A stretch of DNA of 64,000 bases from SHLQ01 sp964494395 (lineage in GTDB: Bacteria; Actinomycetota; Acidimicrobiia; Acidimicrobiales; SHLQ01). The stretch's first letter is position 1; every line of letters begins with the position of its first letter. The position numbers and the translations under genes were made by a program. Shown piece after piece: positions 60,269-64,000 of this stretch. Under the pieces are notes generated by a model. That model had not been told where the DNA came from and made no database searches. It saw nothing but the letters and a program-made list of their open reading frames with translations. The stretch spans positions 1 through 64,000 of the forward strand of contig CAZBTI010000002.1 in the NCBI GenBank assembly GCA_964494395.1, read 5' to 3'.

Positions 60269-61996
60269 ATGAGAGTCGAGGGAAAAGTTACTTCACCGGC
60301 GCTCGTCGTCTGGGCCGTTGCTGTCGCGCTCATTCTGTTGTTTTCATCCGCGCTCGTTCAGGCACAGGGTGACGGTCCACAGGAAGACCTGACTCTCGAG
60401 GAGTTGCAGGAGCAGCGGGAAGTCCTCGCTCAGGAGGTCGCCGAGGCAGCTGCTTCGATCGACCTGTCCGAGGCGACTGTCGAAGAAGTGAGCAATGCGC
60501 TGGACGAACTGGGGACCCTCACCGATCTGCAACAGATCAGACTCGAGGACGCCACGGCCCGTTATGACTCGGCCATTGCTCGGGTGGCTCAGACCGAGGC
60601 TGACCACGCGGAGATCGTCGAGACCATCGATGAGACTCGAGAAATCGTGACCAACCTTTCCTTGGCAGCGTTCACCGGCGAGGTTGGCGTCAGCGATGGC
60701 GAGTTGGTCTTGTCGATCGACCCCAATCAGGCCGCTCGTTTTATCCACCTTCTCGATGAGCAAACCGGAGATCTCACAGACTCGCTAGACCGATTGCGAT
60801 CATTGGAGATCGAGGCAGAGGAACTCATCGCCGAACGTGACCTTGCCTCACAGCAGGCCGAAGAGAGCCTTGCCGAGGTAGAGGCTCGTGCCGCTGCGTT
60901 GAGCGCGTCGATCGCGGAACAACAAGCACTGCTGGAACTGGCCGAGTCTCGCCTCGGTGCCGAACTTCTCGAAGCAGATTCTCTCGCCGAACAAGCCGAG
61001 GAGCTCGACGTCCTCATCGAGGAGATGGAGCAGCGGATAGCCGATGCGGTGAAGGGGGTTGGATCGCCGGCACCGGTGAACCGTGAAGACATCGTGCAGT
61101 TGTCCTTCTTCGACGGCGAGGGTGGGCCGATCATCTTCCAGATCCAAGTGCACAAAGATATCGAGGAAGGAACTCGCGCGCTTTACGAGCTCGCCTTCTC
61201 CCAAGGCATCGACCTCGGTGGTTGGGGTTACCGCACGACCGATCGTCAGATCGCCTTGCGCGAGTCGCATTGTGGTGGCTCGAGTTATGACATCTGGTTG
61301 AAGCCAGCAAACGAGTGCTCTCCTCCAACTGCTCGACCTGGCTTCTCGAAACACGAACAGGGTCGAGCGATCGACTTTCAGTGGAACGGTGGAAGCATCG
61401 GGTCTCGTTCTGGTGCGGCCTTTCAGTGGCTCGCAGCGAACGCCCCGCAGTTTGGGTTTGTGAACTTGCCATCGGAGCCGTGGCATTGGAGCGACGGCAG
61501 CGGAATCACTTTCGATCCAAACGTGCCTATCCCCGAAATCCCCGAGGACGCCATTGCTGAAGTCGAGCCCGATGCCGAGACCGCAGAGCTTCTGAAGGAG
61601 CTCGCCGATCTGGACGAAGAACTCGAAGGCTCTGAAGAGGAATTAGAAGATGGATCTGACGAAGGATCCGAGGAAGCGTCCGAAGATGTCGTCGTCCTTG
61701 GGGCTACCGAGGTGGCCGAAGAGGAAGGCACCACGGACAACCCAACGGAACCTGCCACGCCCGTCGAACCGGCTGTCGATGCAACGGTAGAGCAAGCAGA
61801 TGCTCCGGAACCGCCCGCCGATGTTGCACCGGCGAACGACAGCGCTCCGGCCGAAGAAGCGCCGGAGCAGGCAGTTCCAGATGATCAGGTCGCAGAGGAC
61901 GACAGCGCTCCGGCTGAAGAAGTACCGGAGCAGGCAGCCCCGGAGGATCCGGCTGCGGAGATCGGCGAGCCGGGCACCGATCAGATAGACGGTTGA
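60269..61996 (+). CDS. Coiled-coil VanY-type D,D-carboxypeptidase, secreted
   Basis: A 575-residue protein. Residues 10-34 are a signal sequence (LVVWAVAVALILLFSSALVQAQ). Residues 35-275 are a long Glu/Ala-rich coiled coil as in PcsB/EnvC-like regulators. The peptidase domain has the M15B zinc motif SKHEQGRAIDFQWNGG (about 358) and EPWHWSDGS (about 402). Residues about 420-575 are an acidic tail with two imperfect 22-residue repeats (DSAPAEE[AV]PEQA). It probably trims peptidoglycan stem peptides under control of the coiled coil. The last 20 codons run to the next gene after 76 bases. Confidence 0.9.
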   Translation: MRVEGKVTSPALVVWAVAVALILLFSSALVQAQGDGPQEDLTLEELQEQREVLAQEVAEAAASIDLSEATVEEVSNALDELGTLTDLQQIRLEDATARYDSAIARVAQTEADHAEIVETIDETREIVTNLSLAAFTGEVGVSDGELVLSIDPNQAARFIHLLDEQTGDLTDSLDRLRSLEIEAEELIAERDLASQQAEESLAEVEARAAALSASIAEQQALLELAESRLGAELLEADSLAEQAEELDVLIEEMEQRIADAVKGVGSPAPVNREDIVQLSFFDGEGGPIIFQIQVHKDIEEGTRALYELAFSQGIDLGGWGYRTTDRQIALRESHCGGSSYDIWLKPANECSPPTARPGFSKHEQGRAIDFQWNGGSIGSRSGAAFQWLAANAPQFGFVNLPSEPWHWSDGSGITFDPNVPIPEIPEDAIAEVEPDAETAELLKELADLDEELEGSEEELEDGSDEGSEEASEDVVVLGATEVAEEEGTTDNPTEPATPVEPAVDATVEQADAPEPPADVAPANDSAPAEEAPEQAVPDDQVAEDDSAPAEEVPEQAAPEDPAAEIGEPGTDQIDG

Positions 61997-62072
61997 AACT
62001 TTACGTAGGTCATTGCTAAGTTCTGGACCCTTGCGAGACGAGGGGACGGCACGCAATGAAGTGGGTATCGGC

Positions 62073-62510
62073 GTGAAGGCACGCAACTTGTTGCTGGTGA
62101 CCACCATTGCCATTGCGGCCCTCAACCCAAGCGCCGTGGTTGCCGCGCAGGAAAGCGCTGTCTCGTTTGAAGAGGCCGAAGGCCCAGACGATACGTGTGA
62201 CCTGCGGATCAATACTGGCGGTCCCTATGAGGTCACGGTCGACGGTGGCGAGATCATCGTCTTCCCAAACGAATCTGTGGTTCCAGTTCCCCAAGGTTCG
62301 TCGCTCCACTACCTGCCCCAAGAGCGCACCTTTGGTGCAACGGCAATCGGCGCTAACGAGACATGTGCGGTATTCGTTCCAGATCCGACATCGTCCACCA
62401 GCAGTTCTGGAATCGGCGCTCCGTTGATCGCAGGTGTCGTCGTCGGGGTACTCGTCGTTCTCGGAGCGATCTGGTGGGTCCTCATCGGATCTAAGAGATC
62501 AGGGGCATGA
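62073..62510 (+). CDS. Small exported protein with C-terminal membrane anchor
   Basis: From GTG 62073 it has 145 residues; an earlier GTG at 62061 is possible. It has a signal sequence (NLLLVTTIAIAALNPSAVVA), an extracellular beta-rich region with two cysteines, a Ser-rich linker (TSSTSSS), one membrane segment (PLIAGVVVGVLVVLGAIWWVL) and a short basic tail (GSKRSGA). No domain is recognised. It follows the VanY-type gene on the same strand. Confidence 0.7.
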   Translation: MKARNLLLVTTIAIAALNPSAVVAAQESAVSFEEAEGPDDTCDLRINTGGPYEVTVDGGEIIVFPNESVVPVPQGSSLHYLPQERTFGATAIGANETCAVFVPDPTSSTSSSGIGAPLIAGVVVGVLVVLGAIWWVLIGSKRSGA

Positions 62511-62942
62511 ATCACGACTCGCTAGCTGACTACCCGTTCCCGTCGGCGCGGCGGGTGGTCTTATCGACTCGAGGAATGGTCGCTACGAGTCAGAATGTTC
62601 CATGTCTCTTCTACGATCGGAAGTCATCCCTAGTTCCTTCGTGCGGGTTGGAAAGGCGGTCTGCCTGCGTCCGCGGACGCATCGCCTTCATGAAGTGGAT
62701 CGGTTGCGAAAACGAAAGAATCCCAAGCCGCCGGAGCGACTTGAGATTCTGGTCCAGTGACCCCGCATCGTTCGCCCACGAGTATCAAGTCTGAACATGG
62801 GAACCTCTCGCCACTGAGTGACGGCGAACATTAGGAAGATCCCACAAATTCGGAATTTCTCGGAACCGAACGGCTCACCGGTGGCATTTGAGTGGTGGAG
62901 TCAATCCTTGGCATGCACGCCGGGAAAATGGGGGCCACAATC
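62511..62942. other. Intergenic region without recognisable gene
   Basis: About 430 bases between the anchored protein and the G8-domain gene. One plus-strand frame (62507-62794) is open for 95 codons but has a Cys/Arg-rich, low-complexity translation and rare codons, so I do not call it. It probably holds the promoter of the next gene; no clear elements were identified. Confidence 0.6.
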
Positions 62943-64000
62943 ATGCTGCGCAGAAATCGTACGTCAAATCGAAATTATCGGACATGGATAGTTGCTGTCG
63001 TCAGTGTCCTCTTCATGGGTGGCTGGTTGCTCGTGGGCGGTTCGGTTCTCGGAGCCCAGCATGGAGGCGGCCAGGACGGCGGCCACGACGCTGGCGATGG
63101 AGGCGGTCATAACGGTGGCCCTCCTGGTGCGGTAGTCGAGACTCATCACGAGACAATCCCGAACCCTGTTTTTGAGTCTGGGTTCTCGGTGGCAGCGCGG
63201 TGTCAGACCGATGGTCAAGCCTGCGACTGGGACGATGCAGGCACCTGGATCACCGGGTCGGTACCCGGCCGGGACTCGTTGGTCATCATCGACGGCAACG
63301 TGCAGATCCGAAGCCAGCGCGCGATTGCTGAAAGCATCGGCGTCTACCCGGGCGGCACGCTTAGCTTTGCCCAGAACGCAGAAACCCGGTTGACCACGGC
63401 CGACTTGCTCGTCTTCTCGGGCGGGACGCTCCACATCGGAACGAGTGATGCCCCAATCGCTCGAAACGCACAAGCCGAGGTCGTGTTTCGCAACCTCGGG
63501 TTCAATAACGACCCGACCCAGATCTTGCGCGGGCTCGTGGCTCCCGGCGGCACTATTCGAGTAGCGGGTAGCCCGCTCAGCGACAGCTACCTGCGAACTT
63601 CGGTCGAACCAAGCCGCGGCGCAACGACCATCACGACGAACCAGTCGATGTCCGGCGCTGGATGGAACGTCGGCGATTCGGTCCTGATTCCAACTTCTCG
63701 CCACTGCATTGTCTCAGCCGGCGACGATTGCTCTAGCGAAACCGAAGACCGAGTAATTGTCGCTCTCTCGGGTAACACCGCAACGTTGAACGAGCCGCTC
63801 ACCTACGACCACCCCGGGGCGCGCGACCACAACGGCCAAATCGATTTCATGCCACACGTCATCAACACGAGCCGTAACGTCATCTTCCGTTCTGAGGATC
63901 CAAACGGTGTTCGCGGCCACATGCTCTTCCACGGTCGAGTTGACGTTGACATCCGCCATGCCGAACTTGTCGACATGGGACGTACAACGATTGCAAACCT
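62943..64000 (+). CDS. G8-domain exported protein, cut by the right edge
   Basis: At least 352 residues, open to the edge. ATG 62943 lies 8 bases after GGGGG; in-frame ATGs at 62928 and 62913 are alternatives. Residues about 15-34 are a signal-anchor (WIVAVVSVLFMGGWLLVGGS), then a Gly/His-rich linker, then a G8 domain: WDDAGTWITGSVPGRDSLVI, IAESIGVYPGGTLSFAQN and FSGGTLHIGTSDAPI, followed by VGDSVLIPT and a beta-helix start (HMLFHGRVDVDIRHAELVDM). G8 domains occur in CEMIP/TMEM2-type glycan enzymes and in bacterial surface proteins. A catalytic role is not shown. Confidence 0.85.
   Translation, partial: MLRRNRTSNRNYRTWIVAVVSVLFMGGWLLVGGSVLGAQHGGGQDGGHDAGDGGGHNGGPPGAVVETHHETIPNPVFESGFSVAARCQTDGQACDWDDAGTWITGSVPGRDSLVIIDGNVQIRSQRAIAESIGVYPGGTLSFAQNAETRLTTADLLVFSGGTLHIGTSDAPIARNAQAEVVFRNLGFNNDPTQILRGLVAPGGTIRVAGSPLSDSYLRTSVEPSRGATTITTNQSMSGAGWNVGDSVLIPTSRHCIVSAGDDCSSETEDRVIVALSGNTATLNEPLTYDHPGARDHNGQIDFMPHVINTSRNVIFRSEDPNGVRGHMLFHGRVDVDIRHAELVDMGRTTIAN

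Noticed and set aside
62507..62794. Possible 95-codon gene after the anchored protein
   Set aside because: Its start lies in the stop of the previous gene, its codon use is atypical and no homolog pattern is recognised.

Overview
The window is high-GC, gene-dense DNA, very probably from an actinobacterium and most likely class Acidimicrobiia (inference). Support: the order murI - metallo-beta-lactamase-fold protein - rph - rdgB is the actinobacterial order (M. tuberculosis Rv1338-Rv1341); a short protein carries an 'NGRWYP'-type N-terminal module of the kind common in Acidimicrobiia; lipoproteins carry acidic linkers; GTG/TTG starts are frequent. No rRNA, transposase, phage gene or CRISPR array was seen. 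Three runs of exactly 100 N (25237-25336, 43165-43264, 54062-54161) are scaffold gaps, each beside short tandem repeats.

Layout. 1-1649: a possible partial minus-strand gene and a membrane-anchored beta-propeller protein. 1677-7746, all minus: methyltransferase, smpB, pgi, GMC oxidoreductase, Gfo/Idh/MocA oxidoreductase. 7890-14800, plus: murI and an Rv1339-like MBL protein, then two paralogous von Willebrand A proteins placed inside the otherwise conserved block, then rph and rdgB. 14917-17763, minus: a four-PAS GGDEF-EAL protein, followed by tRNA-Leu(UAG). 18020-20619: clpP, rpe, and a TrmA/RumA-type RNA methyltransferase. 20740-25981: an FHA-FtsK (EssC-like) ATPase followed by a 166-residue WxG protein, a candidate reduced type VII secretion pair.

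26220-34113 is one plus-strand operon: long-chain acyl-CoA synthetase, LivH- and LivM-type permeases, lipoprotein substrate-binding protein, LivF- and LivG-type ATPases. A near-perfect palindrome precedes it, hairpins flank the binding-protein gene and a terminator ends it. The substrate is probably a carboxylic or amino acid that is activated to its CoA thioester after import. bioB follows. 35664-42679 holds two hotdog thioesterases, an aldehyde dehydrogenase, a fused indolepyruvate:ferredoxin oxidoreductase and a MaoC-type protein, which together suggest catabolism of amino or organic acids through CoA thioesters.

43340-64000 is a mosaic of short units: plsC, metY, alpha/beta hydrolase, a pterin-binding (FolP-like) protein overlapping an iron-sulfur photolyase/cryptochrome, PhoD-like phosphatase with a membrane domain, fungal-type cytosine deaminase, GH13 glucosidase, msrB, msrA, flavoprotein, sulfotransferase, dimethylformamidase-like protein, FMN-barrel protein, a coiled-coil VanY-type peptidase, and a secreted G8-domain protein cut by the right edge.

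The best leads are the reduced type VII pair, the VWA insertion in the murI-rph block, the FolP-like/photolyase coupling, a dispersed GC-rich hairpin repeat family, and acidic tandem repeats shared by unrelated lipoproteins.
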